Below are positions 23,501 to 33,255 of a stretch of DNA of 64,000 nt, piece by piece (within the stretch, counting starts at the first letter, position 1; the number at the start of each line of letters is the position of its first letter). The notes beneath the pieces were generated by a model. The model worked only from the letters and a program-made list of their open reading frames with translations, was not told the DNA's origin and did not search any database. The DNA is taken from the NCBI RefSeq assembly GCF_030445035.2, contig NC_080688.1, forward strand, positions 61,951,949 to 62,015,948. The letters run 5' to 3'. The position numbers were made by a program, and so were the translations under genes. The DNA is from Dasypus novemcinctus (taxonomy: Eukaryota > Chordata > Mammalia > Cingulata > Dasypodidae).

Positions 23501-26500
23501 CCTGTTTCTGCTCCCTTCACCCGGCCACTTTCCCACCTTTTCTCCACTGATAACCTATCATGACAGTGACAGCACTGGCCCAGGAAGAACGGACAGGAGC
23601 AAGGGGCAGGGGTGTATGCCAGTTCACGAGAAGGGGTGTACCCCAGCTCAACCCTGCTGGGGAGTTCTGGTGGCCAAGATGAGCATCTCTCTTTGCACCC
23701 AAAACAGCTTCTCCCCACCTCCAGGGGCCACGATGCCCGCAGGGCCCTCTAGAGTCGCCCGCTGAGAGCACCCCTATGCACATGCCCAGATGTCCCCGGA
23801 GAAACAGCCCCTTACAGATCGCTGGGCATATCAGATTGGCTGTGGGTCAGCTGTCATGCCAGCCACTGGAGCCTGGGGGGAGCGGGGGGCAGGAGCCTGG
23901 CAGGTCTCTTACAGGCACCAGTTCAGAGTGCCTCAGGAAGGCAGGTCTGTCCATGGTGCCCCCATTCTAGAACCCATTACCTGCTCCCCTCAGAAGACTG
24001 TCAAGCAAAGCTCACCCAGTAGAACTAATTATTGTTAAAGTGCCTGGGGTGCCACCACCACCTCTGAGCTCCCCTCCTACCTGGGACACCTGGAAACATT
24101 CCTTAACTACAGGAATTGCGAAAACATCAAAGGATCCACTGACAGCAACTAACCCCCACACTGTGATGAAACCGATAAACGGATAACATGAGCGTGAGTG
24201 GCTACAGCGCGCTGCGAACGATCCGCAGAGAGGCTCCCACGCAAACCCCTGCGTCCTTCCTCACCAAGGAACCGGTGGAAGTGTTTGGACAGCTGTGACC
24301 AAAACCACGATTTCTATTTATGATCCCCCCTCGGTTCCACTTCTGCCCATCCCGGTTCTGCGGGCGGGTTTCTGCCTCCCAGGAGCTCTCCAGTCCCCTC
24401 CGGACACCTGCCTCTTAGCCGCTGCTGTGCGGGACGTTTTGAGGCCCTCTGCATGTCCTCCACCCAGGGGGAGGAAGGTACGGCAGATATGGTTATAGAT
24501 GAGAAATGACGCCCGAGTCACACAGGTAGAAGGTGGGAGAAACCCAGCTTCTGTGGCTCCAAGTCCCCTGCTCTTTGAGGTCATTTAGCCCCACTCATAC
24601 CTCGGACAGAGCCAAGGCTTACCCCGTGGTAGGTTGCTCCTTGTTCTGTTCCCACCTTCGGCCTTCGCTAAGTGACTCTAGGATGACAGCCTGGTTTGGA
24701 AACATCCCGAAGGTGCTGAAGATGGCAGGCCTGGGCCCCTCCCTCCCTGGGAGCAGAAAGGGAACACGGGCCCTTTCACCCAGGCTTACGGTCTTGGCGC
24801 ACATTGGGAGGTTTGTGCTTCCTGTTTACTTGACGAACAGCGTTCCGAGAGGCGGCACCTGGACTCCCTCTCACCCGGGCACCTTTTATGAGCCTGCCTG
24901 GGGGACTCCGGGTGAGGGTGGGAAGGAACAAGTGCGTTTGCTTTGGCTTCCTATAACATTTACCCTTCCCTCTGGCAGCTCGTGGCTATCTCCTGGGCCA
25001 GCGGAGGGCTGATTCCTGGACCGGAACCGCAGCCCCTTGTTGTGGGGTCTCCAGGCTTCAGCCTCACGTCTGTCAGCCTCTGGGGGTCAACAGGAAGCCC
25101 CCCTTCTTCCACAGTGGTGGGCCACGGGCATGGTGGAGACACGCCAGCTTTGGCACAGCGGGACCTGGGCGACAACCCCGCCTCTGTTCATTCTCTCATC
25201 AGGCTTTGATCAAGCCCCTGATGCGGGCCCCCCACTCTTCTGGGTTTGCTCAATCACCGTGCGACCTTTGGACAAGTTACTCAATCTCCTAGGGTCAGGC
25301 TCCTTGGCTGCAAAACAGGGAGCACGAGTCCTTCCTGGGAGGACCGAGGGCTGAGTGAAATCACAGATGCAGGTCAGCCAGCCCAGGGCCTGGCACGCGG
25401 CACGCGCCCACGACGTGGGAGTTCCTTTCTCTCCCTCGCTGCCACCGTGCACGGAACATCCCCTCTCCAAGCTCTACTTCTGCCCCTGGAAGATGGTGGG
25501 GACCTGTGGTGGGCAGAAGTCTACGAGGGCCTCAGGTCTCCTGCAGAGCCCCCAGGACCCGCTTAGGTTATTTTTTGTGACACAGTGGATCTTAAGATAG
25601 GTGGGCCTGACCGCACCCCTGAGCCCTTTAAAAGCAGAGGGTTTTCTCCAGCTGGTGCAGAGGAAGAAGTCAGAATGTTGATGGAGACGGGTGTTTTGAG
25701 GCTCATATGACATGGTGTGTGTGAAAGCCTTTGGAAATACAATGGCTGCTGTCTTTTTCCCTCTAAAGATCTCTTTGCATGAACTGCCCCCACCCCCACC
25801 TGCCAGAGGCACCAGCTAGGCAGGCTCAGCGGCTCAGCCCTCGGTGAGGAGGCATCACCCGGGACCGCTCTACCCAGGCCCCAGGCCGGGAGCTGACCCC
25901 CGGCCCCCCTGCTCACCCTTCCTGCAAAGCAGCAGCGGGGAGAAGGGTGCTGTGCTGTGGCTCACTGGCCCTCTGTGAGCTGGAGCCCGAGCTCAGCTTC
26001 AGACCTTGGCTCAGCCATACTTCAGTGGCTCCCAGGGGAGGCGGTGGAGAAACGGAGTCCAGAGCCACCTGCACAGAGCAGGGAGGCAGCACGACAGCCC
26101 ACCCCTGAGCACTAGCCTCGTGGGAAGTGAGCCAGGCCACAGTGGCTGACCTTCAGTTCTAGAGGAATCTCAGCCACCAGCTTACCACAGAAAACTTCAA
26201 ATCATACCGTCCCTTCCCAGGGCCTCGGTTTACCGCTCGGTAAGTGGAAGTGTTGGTCTTCATGGATGAGCCCCAAGGTTCCATGCTGTAAGAAAGAAAT
26301 CTTCTGGAAGAAAATAAGGCTCACCCGATTGTGGAGAAGAATTTATTCTCAATCTTGCAAGAAGGGGCATGCAACCAGAAAACGTGGCTGGTGCCCGGAA
26401 CAAAGAAAAATGACACAATTTATACCCCTAAGCCTAGCGCGCGAGCTCTTCCTCTGTTTCTCCATAGACTGGATACTTCAGAAGTTACAGCCTATCCGAG

Positions 26501-29500
26501 AAGATCTAACTTACCTGCGCAAAAGTTTGTGATTAGCCACTTCCCCCATCACATTCCAACCATTTTAGTTTTTACCTGCTCGCCTTTGCCAAATAAGGAA
26601 TGGAATTTAGTGCTGAATTGGTATTGACTTAGCTCTTTCTTGGGCATCTTTTTTACTGCCTATAGGACTGGCTTAAGCTGGTTTCCTTTGTTTCTGCTTA
26701 ACCCGGGAGTGGAAGACTGAGGCAGTAGGCTGCCAGGTTTATTAATCAGTATTTTCTTCCTTCATGTGAAAACTAAACTGATCTTCGTTTCTTACACATG
26801 CCTCTAGTGCACTAGAGTACACAGCTGAGCGTCAGGTGTCCTGAGTTTGAATGCCAGCTTTGCCTCATCCTAGCCGTGTGACCTCAGACAATTACTCAGC
26901 CTCTCTGTGCCTCAGTTTATTAACTCATTAATCCGGGGATATCTATGCTTACCTCTAGGGTCATTAGTGAGGACTAAGAGAGATACCACCCGGATCTTGC
27001 TCGGTACAGAGGTGCACAGTAAGTGTATTATCACCAGCTTAGGGATTCGGGATAACCAGGGGATACCAGGACTTTCCTGCGGCAGGGGGATCATCTAAGC
27101 TTATTTTGGGGTCCCGGAGCCTGCAGGTGAGGTGGGGACAGCCCTGAATGAGAGCATGTGGGGTGGGGAGGAGAGGGGGCGTCCAGGCTCCAGGAGATGT
27201 CTAGGTCCTGGGATGAATTTCCAGATCCTCGGGGGCAATTCCTGAGGGTGGGGGTTTCCAGGTCCCCGGGGAGCAGGGGTGCCTCGGGGGGTCCCGAGAT
27301 GGGGGCACCCGCCGGGCTGACCGCCGCCCTCAGCCGCAGGCGAGCCGTCGCAGCGCTGGTCCATGCAGGTGCCGGCCGAGGTGAGCGCCGCGGCGGGCGA
27401 CGCGGCCGTGCTGCCCTGCACCTTCACGCACCCGCACCGGCACTACGACGGGCCGCTCACGGCCATCTGGCGCGTGGGCGAGCCCTACACCGGCCCGCAG
27501 GTGTTCCGGTGCGTGGCGGCGCGGGGCAGCGAGCTGTGCCAGACGGCGCTGAGCCCGCACGGCCGCTTCCGGCTGCTCGGCAACCCGCGCCGCAACGACC
27601 TCTCGCTGCGCGTCGAGCGCCTCGCCCCGGCCGACGGCGGCCGCTACTTCTGCCGCGTGGAGTTCGCCGGGGACGTCCACGACCGCTACGAGAGCCGCCA
27701 CGGCGTCCGGCTCCGCGTGACCGGTGAGCGCGTGCGGGGACCCGCGCGCGGCGGGCGACGCGGCCTCGGGCCCTGCTCTCCGCCCTCTCGCCCCGGGCCG
27801 GGACAGCTCCCTGCGCTGGGGTGGGACGCGGAGTTACAGCCCCTTTCCTCCAGAGCACGGGTCTCCAACCCGGGGGTGGTTAAGGGCCACCTGGGCACTG
27901 CTGAAAGAGCACCCACCGGGCCCCAGCGTGGGCTGGGGCGAGCCCAGGAATGGGCATTTTAAGGGGCGTCCCCAGTAGTTCACAGACTAGGGCGAGAGAA
28001 AAACAGTGAACACAACTCCTAACCTACGGCAGGAGCTGCCACAGGGTGTGTGCCACGTGCAAGTGCCCAGCTGAGTGGTGACGATGCCTGAAGCAGGGCC
28101 CCAGCCCCTGGAGCAGTGGACTGGAATTGCCTGAGGCACTTTAAAAAGTCCTGGAGCGCCTGCTGTGGGTGCCTGGAAGTAAGAGGTTCTGGGTTCAAGT
28201 TTGGCACTGCCAGAACTTCCCAATGGACCGTGGGCAGGCTGGTCTGCCCCTGAGTGCTTTTCAGTTTCTCCCCAGGGTGGGCGCCTCCAGCCGCAGGTCA
28301 TGGGCTTCAGTCTGGGAGTAGGAGTTCCCTTGACATCACCCCAGCAGACAGTCCCCAAGCTTTCACTAAAACAAAACTATTAATATCAGCTCACTGAGCA
28401 CCTGCTGTGGGCCAGGCCTTATTCCAAGCAGTCCCACGCAGAAACTTAGCAAAGCTCAACCGTCTACAAGGTGCGTGCTATTAGGAGATGGAGAAACAGA
28501 GGCACAGCAGGCTAAAGGCCACAGTTGTCTTCTGACCCAGGCAACCTGGCCAGGGCACCCACTCTCTCCCCTCCCACCCACCCACACTTCCTCCAGTTCT
28601 TCCTGCATCCCAAGGAGACCAGGGAGGGATGCTCCTTGCCAGTGTCCGCAGCCTGCATGCGCTCTGACCACCGCCCGCCTTCTCTCCCCGCAGCGGCACC
28701 GCGGATCGTCAATGTGTCGGTGCTGCCCACCGCGGCACACGCCTTCCGTGCGCTCTGCACAGCGGAGGGGGACCCGTCGCCCACAGTCACCTGGTCCGGC
28801 CCGGCCCTGGGCAACAGCTCGGCCGCCGCGCCGGACTCAGGTCAGGGACATAGCCACCAGGTGACAGCCGAGCTGCCCACGCTGGCCCACGATGGTCGCT
28901 ACACGTGCACCGCCACCAACAGCCTGGGCCACGCCGAGGCCAGCGTCTACCTGTTCCGTTTCCACGGCGCCACGGGGACCTCGGCGCTTGCGCTCCCGCT
29001 GGGCGCGCTGGGCCTCAAGGCGCTGGGGCTGCTTGGCGTTCTGGCCGCCCTTGCCGCTGCCGGCCTGCGCCAAGGTGGGTGCTCCTGTCTGACCACCAGG
29101 CTTGACAAGGCAAAAGCATCATTTATTGCACCTGTGCGTTATTCACCTCCTGCTCCCTGGAGGTGGAAACCAGCGTGAGCACCGTTTACAATTAAGGAAA
29201 CTGAGGCTCTGAGAGGTTAAGGAACTTGTCTCTTGCCTCAGTTACAGAGGTAGAGACCCAAGCACTTCTAGGCCACCCCTTCACCACCACCAGGTAGATG
29301 GCTCCTCTGTACGGGCTGTGGCCACAGGCTTTCCCAAATAGCACCATTTAATTATGTCACAAGCATTTGAGCACCTATATGTGCTGTGTAGGCGCTATGA
29401 CTGGAGAGACTAATATTTGGTGTCCTGCCCTCAAATGGGGTACTGAGGACTAAGCAAGTGATGGCAATACGTCTGAGGAGTGCTCTCCTCCACCCCAGTG

Positions 29501-32500
29501 CTGCAGAAGCCCAGAGGACCGCAGGCCTTACTGGTGGGGCATCTGGATAGGGGCGGGAGGGAAGAGAGGTGAGAGTTACATCAAAAAGTATTAGTAGCCG
29601 TGAGCCAGGAAAACAAGGACTGGCACCTCGAGCAGAGGGAGCGGCATGTGCAAGACTTGTGCTTTAGTTTGCCAAAAGGCAGCTGATGCAAAGTACCAGA
29701 AATGGGTTCGCTTTTGTAAAGGGGATTTATTTGGGGTAAAAGCTTACAGTTTCAAGGCCATGAAATGTCCGAATTAAGGCACCATAAGAGGTGCTTTCTC
29801 ACCAAAGTCAGCTGCCATGGGGTGAAGCCAGATGGCTACCGAGGTCTTTGCCTTCCCTTCCAGAACCGACCATCTTCTCTGGATGCTCAGCTGCGGGCAA
29901 CCAAGCTTAGGGCTTGTCTCCTTCTGGGGCTCCTCTCTCAGGCCGGGGTGTTCTGCTTTCTTCCCGAGTTCCCCTGCAAGCTATCAGGCAGGTGACTCAT
30001 CTCTCCCTGGGCCTCAGCTCTTTGAGCCTCTCGGGGGCTTCTCTCCTTGCAGTTCAGTTGTGAGTGAAACTGGAGTTTTTTCTCCACATTGCAGGGCCAA
30101 ATATGGTGGCTCCCTTTTCCTGTCTCTCTGTGTCTTCTGTTTTTTATCAGACTCAGCAAGAGGGCAGCGCCGCTACCTCAGTCAGGCCTCATTGGCATAG
30201 TCCAATGGAAATGGTCTCACACCCACAGGAATGGATTAGTTCAAAATATAATCTTTTTGGGATTCATAAAATAATCTCAAACTGCCACAGCATAGAAGCT
30301 CAGACTAGCCTGCATCTTTAGAAAGCTGTAGCTAGCCTGCACTGCCACAGCCGAGCCGGGTGAAAAATTTGCCCTGTGCTCTGGAGAGAGGCTTCCGAGA
30401 ACCTCTTAGTCCACCCAGGTCAGTAGCTCTAGCTTCCCACACTCCTTGGATGAAAAAAAAAGTATTAAAGTTGCCCTGGCCACTCTCTTTACTGTGGCCA
30501 CGTGGGCTTTCCTGCCAGCTCTTCCAACTGGCCAAACATTTTGTGCTTCAGGGTCCTCAGAAAGACCTTCCTTCTGTGTGGCCCATTCTTCACTCCACCC
30601 CGCTCCTCTTTCAGGGTGAAGCTTAAATGTCACCCCTCCCCACCCTGCAGATGGCCATTTGATGCACTGTTCCTTTCAGACCATTTTCTGGTGGGGTGGG
30701 GTAAGCAGGTTGTGCCCTACTCCGTGGCTGGAGATCACACCTCCTCTCTCTCTCTTTCACACAGAACACCCAGACACCCAGGACACCCCTCCACGGTAAG
30801 TGAGGTACCCTGCCTCCCAGCCCCCACCTCTTCCTTTGGTCCCCATCACCCAAGGGGCACAGGCTTCTCGGGGCTGGATCGTGGGAATAAGGGCCAGATT
30901 TGGGCTTTCCACTTGACTGGGGCCAGGCCCTCTCTGCAGCCTTTCAAAGCACCCCTCCCTCCGCCCACCCAGTCCTCCTCTGGGGCGACCTAGTTTCGCT
31001 GACTGCACCCCCCACCGCCACCCCCAGCATTATGTCTGGGCCTCACGCCGGCACCTCCCCTGGACTGCCCTGCCTGCTGTCTTTGGTGCTGATGGGGAAT
31101 CGCCGTTTGTGTGTGTTTCTCCATACCTGGATGTGCGACCTCGAGGCCATGTCTCTCCTTTAGATCCCCCAGCTTTCTAGAACAGGCAACTCACACACAA
31201 GTCACCTTCGGGGCACTTGGCCTCCCAGGCACCCTGCTGAGGGCTTTACAAGAGCAAGCTCAGTAAAAATTCTGCGAGCTCAGGTGAAGGGCCCAGGGAC
31301 CCCAGCCAGGAGGAGGACAAAGCCTAGCTCTGCCCCAGGATGTACACTCCCAGTCCATGCTCTCATCCTCTGGGGTGTTCTGTCCAAGTAAAGGTCCATG
31401 CTAAAGAAAAAATCCAAGTCCTAGGCACTGGACATTCTGTCCCTGGTGCTGGCTGGGTGTAGAGGGAAACATGGCCTTCCAGGGCCCGTTAGATGAGCCC
31501 AGGCGCGTCCACAACTCTGCCCCCACCGGTGCGCTGAGGGCTGGAGAATTCCCCTTGCCGGCCCAGGCCTTCCTCCAGCTGCCTGCTTCACAGTTTCCCA
31601 CCATCTTGCCAACCTATTACATTTCTCTTTTCTCTGTCAATTTACTACCTTGCCCCAAGGCCCCTGAATCAGAAAACTGAATGTTGTTCAATCATGTAAC
31701 AAATATTGAGCACCTACTATGTGTCAGGCACTGTTTTGGACGTCAAAGATACAGCAAAAATCCCTGACCTCAGGACTCACATTCTACCATGGAGAATTTT
31801 AATCAACATAAATAAGATTAGACTCTAATAAAACAAGTGCTGTGAAGGAAATGGACAAGATGATGAAATAGAGTCCCTGGAAAGGGAGCAGCCCCCAGGC
31901 TGTGGCTACCTGAGATGAGGAGGTCCTCTCTGAGGACTTGACATTGAGAATGCCTCAAGGTGGATGGGACCTGGAGGGGGGTGGGCAGAGGTGGGAGCTA
32001 TCCAGAAAGGGAAAAGGGCAAACAGAGATCGGGTGAGACCCAGGAAGGAGGCAGTTGTGTCTGGAGCAAGGGGGTGAGGGTGATTAAGGTGGGGAGCTTA
32101 TTCTCAGTGTGATGGGAAGTCTCTAGCAGGTTTTTTAGCAGATGGGTGGCCCCCATCTGAACAAGAGTGGGGAGGGAGCCCTGTGAGGAGGCTGAAGTTG
32201 AAGGGTGAATCCTACTTGGATGCTTGGGTGAAGCAGCAGCAGTGTATGGGGAAGATGGGAGGCAGGGTTTGCCAGGGGCCTGGGTGGGCAGCATGAGGGC
32301 AAGGGAGGGTGCCAGGGTATCCAGGTTTGGAGCTTGGACCCAGGCTACCGCTTACTGGCATGAAGATGAGGGAGAGAATCATGTGCAGCACTGTGAACAT
32401 TTAGGTTTGAGACACCTTTTAAGACATTCCAAGGGAGAAGGCAAGAAAGTAGCTGGAGCTCAGGAGGGAGGTCAGAGGAAGAGTCACCCCTTCCCTCTTC

Positions 32501-32875
32501 CTCAGATTCTGCCCCAGGCCAGCCTTTGACATCAGTCTCCAAGTCCTGTCGGCTCTGGCCCCACTGCCCCGCAGTCTTCTCTCCTTTCTGGCTCCCTGCT
32601 GGGGGAGGGTTTTGGCAGTCAGGGTCCTCCCTCTTGTGCTGTGTGGTGCATCAATTTTCTCCCTCCACAGGCACCAGGCTCAGGAGTCCAACTATGAAAA
32701 TTTGAGCCAGATGAGCCCCAGGGCCCACCGTCAGCCATGTATACACCGTGAGGAGCCCTCGGCCCCCAGCAGCCACGCGGGTGCCACTAGGAGTGTACGA
32801 CTCTTCCCGGTTCCCAGGCACCTTGGCAGCACTCAGGCAGGTGGCCCCCGAAGGGGTCAGGAGCCCACTCTCTGA
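20460..32875 (+). CDS. SIGLEC15: SIGLEC15, sialic acid-binding Ig-like lectin 15, complete, six coding exons
   Basis: The exons are 20460-20511, 26959-27018, 27340-27723, 28694-29074, 30765-30795 and 32671-32875. All introns are GT-AG and all phases join, giving 370 residues against 328 in human as I recall it. The product is a type I receptor of macrophages and osteoclasts that binds sialylated glycans and signals through DAP12. Visible parts are a signal peptide (about residues 1-19), a V-set domain (about 40-165) with Cys64, Cys95, Cys104 and Cys142 and the essential Arg143 in YFCR, a C2-type Ig domain (about 168-250; Cys187, Cys237; N-glycosylation sequons at Asn172 and Asn206), a membrane helix (about 262-288) with Lys274, and a cytoplasmic YENL motif (Tyr311). 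Oddities are a C-terminal extension past the usual stop, fewer arginines just after the helix, and an exon 2 lying in a MIR. Identification rests on close agreement with remembered human Siglec-15. EPG5 lies downstream in convergent orientation. Confidence 0.96.
21070..21215. mobile_element. MER5A-like fragment
   Basis: The motifs TTGTTAAAATGCAGATTCTC, accccagacc and CAGGAATCTGCATTTTCAG follow MER5A order. Confidence 0.75.
21560..21680 (-). mobile_element. MIR SINE fragment
   Basis: TTTTTTACAGATGAGGACACTGAGGCACAGAGAAG and what follows is the reverse complement of the MIR core. Confidence 0.75.
21865..22066 (+). mobile_element. MIR SINE
   Basis: CTGTCACTTACTAGCTGTGG, then ccttgggcaggtggcctcac, then gtaaaatgggg and TTGCTCAATAAATTG follow the MIR consensus from mid-head to tail. 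Confidence 0.85.
25238..25412 (+). mobile_element. MIR SINE fragment
   Basis: GTGCGACCTTTGGACAAGTT and later cagggcctggcacgcgg fit a diverged MIR. Confidence 0.6.
26282..26801 (-). mobile_element. Solo LTR next to SIGLEC15 exon 2
   Basis: The plus strand runs from TGTAAGAAAG (26287) to TTTCTTACA (26796), with imperfect inverted ends and a 5-bp target duplication CATGC (26282-26286, 26797-26801). On the minus strand it carries GGTATAAATT near 26423 and AATAAA near 26343, so it is antisense to SIGLEC15. The family is not certain (ERV2-like from its ends). No internal region is present. Confidence 0.82.
26810..27060 (+). mobile_element. MIR SINE containing SIGLEC15 exon 2
   Basis: The head and core are clear (CCTGAGTTTGAATGCCAGC, TAGCCGTGTGACCTCAGAC, CTCTCTGTGCCTCAGTTTAT). 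The tail continues through the exon with GGGTCATTAGTGAGGACTAA and GTGCACAGTAAGTGTATTAT, matching MIR order GGGTTGTTGTGAGGATTAA then GGCACATAGTAAGTGCTCAA. Confidence 0.85.
26959..27018 (+). CDS. SIGLEC15: SIGLEC15 exon 2, N-terminal linker, lies within a MIR SINE
   Basis: This 60-nt exon encodes the linker between signal peptide and V domain (SLVRTKRDTTRILLGTEVH plus split codons; human SFVRTKIDTTENLLNTEVH). The acceptor is ttacctctag and the donor is cagtaagtg. The reading phase joins exons 1 and 3 exactly. The whole exon lies in the 3' half of a sense-oriented MIR, and its donor corresponds to the MIR tail motif CATAGTAAGTGCTC. Confidence 0.93.
27280..27860. promoter_or_regulatory. CpG-rich island over SIGLEC15 exon 3
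   Basis: CpG dinucleotides are very dense here, unlike the flanking introns. The island covers the V-set exon rather than the first exon. It may reflect coding constraint and GC-biased conversion more than promoter function. Confidence 0.5.
27340..27723 (+). CDS. SIGLEC15: SIGLEC15 exon 3, V-set sialic acid-binding domain
   Basis: This exon encodes almost the entire V-set domain, from SEPSQRWSMQV to RLRVT. It includes Arg143 in the YFCRVEF motif, which forms the salt bridge to sialic acid carboxylate, and the four family cysteines. The start is the second of two AGs six bases apart (27333 and 27339). The second gives a linker of the same length as human. The exon is extremely GC- and CpG-rich, which makes the overlapping long antisense frames uninformative. 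Confidence 0.95.
28380..28520 (-). mobile_element. MIR SINE fragment
   Basis: CACTGAGCACCTGCTGTGGG, ccaggccttattcc and later ggagaaacagaggcacagc are the reverse complement of the MIR tail and core. Confidence 0.75.
28694..29074 (+). CDS. SIGLEC15: SIGLEC15 exon 4, C2-type Ig domain and transmembrane helix
   Basis: The exon begins after ccccgcag with AAPRIVNVSV and ends at a gtgggt donor. It encodes the second Ig domain (Cys187, the YTC motif around Cys237) and the membrane helix with Lys274, the residue that pairs with DAP12 in the family. After the helix the sequence reads ALAAAGLRQ, where human has a run of arginines. An open frame continues past the donor into the intron but is not part of the protein. 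Confidence 0.94.
29170..29268 (-). mobile_element. MIR SINE fragment
   Basis: AAGGAAACTGAGGCTCTGAG, then aggttaaggaacttgtctc matches the reverse MIR core, about 95 bases after SIGLEC15 exon 4. Confidence 0.75.
29658..30295 (+). mobile_element. Xenarthran LTR-like repeat in SIGLEC15 intron 4
   Basis: It starts TGTGCTTTAGTTTGCC and ends AACTGCCACAGCA. Its reverse complement matches the repeat at 46647-47280 along most of its length. Its start resembles the MLT1-like repeats at 10719 and 17354, so all may be one superfamily. The strand that would be transcribed is uncertain. Confidence 0.65.
30765..30795 (+). CDS. SIGLEC15: SIGLEC15 exon 5, short cytoplasmic exon
   Basis: This 31-nt microexon encodes EHPDTQDTPPR (human EHLDTPDTPPR). 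The acceptor is tttcacacag after a pyrimidine run and the donor is gtaagtg. The phase joins exons 4 and 6. Confidence 0.93.
31690..32470 (+). repeat. Ancient interspersed repeat in SIGLEC15 intron 5
   Basis: It opens with AATATTGAGCACCTACTATG, gtcaggcactg and continues through a long, degenerate, non-coding body. I recognise it as an old mammalian dispersed repeat but cannot name it securely. Confidence 0.5.
32671..32875 (+). CDS. SIGLEC15: SIGLEC15 exon 6, cytoplasmic tail with extended C-terminus
   Basis: The exon starts after ccctccacag and encodes HQAQESNYENLSQM, matching human up to the YENL motif (Tyr311). Human ends about 12 residues later (NPRSPPATMCSP). Here the frame departs after SPR and runs 50 further codons to a TGA at 32873-32875. 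The alternative frame from about 32722 reads a human-like PPSAMYTP and then TGA at 32749-32751, pointing to a one-base loss near 32721-32724. The exon itself is certain; the last 50 codons may be a real lineage change or a sequence error. Confidence 0.88.
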
Positions 32876-33064
32876 GGCTCAGTCAGTCTCCTGCATGGAC
32901 ATCTCTGTCTTGGAGCCCCCCTAGGATATTTATGACAGTGGGAACAGCATGTGGAAAGGGTGCATATGACACTGTGCGCACACACATGAATGCCACTGTG
33001 AAACTTCTTGAAAAGCCCCTTTCACCCTTTTTTCCCTAGAACACCATAGTGGAGCAGAAAGAAA
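32876..33064 (+). other. SIGLEC15: Start of SIGLEC15 3' untranslated region
   Basis: Sequence directly after the SIGLEC15 stop has no open frame of note. No clear AATAAA was found on the plus strand within the next 3 kb, so the 3' end of the transcript is not placed. If the family's usual stop is used, the untranslated region starts at 32752. Confidence 0.45.
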
Positions 33065-33255
33065 ATTGGTCCTAGAATCTAGAGGCTTAGACTCCATCCT
33101 GGCTTTGTCAGCAACTTGTGCGGCCTGGGACAACTCTCCACCTCTCGCAGTCTCAGTCTGCTCGCTATTGGATATGGAAAATAATATTCTTCCCCCCAGC
33201 TGGTAGGGCTTTTGAGACCTGAGAAAATATTGATGAGGGGGATCTGAAAAGTACA
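33065..33255 (+). mobile_element. MIR SINE, 3' of SIGLEC15
   Basis: AGAGGCTTAGACTCCATCCT, then ctttgtcagcaacttgtgcgg and tctcagtctgctcgctattgg follow MIR order. It probably lies in the SIGLEC15 3' untranslated region. Confidence 0.7.

Larger units (their letters stand above)
20512..26281 (+). other. SIGLEC15 intron 1, proximal part
   Basis: This holds MER5A- and MIR-type fragments listed separately, and GC-rich single-copy sequence. Numerous open frames on both strands show no homology that I recognise and no splice consistency, so none is called. Confidence 0.6.

Noticed and set aside
27158-27858. Several long frames on both strands over SIGLEC15 exon 3
   Set aside because: They are a by-product of high GC content. 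Only the frame in register with the other exons has homology.
28525-29178. A 217-codon frame covering SIGLEC15 exon 4
   Set aside because: The frame runs through the acceptor and donor. Only 28694-29074 matches the family.
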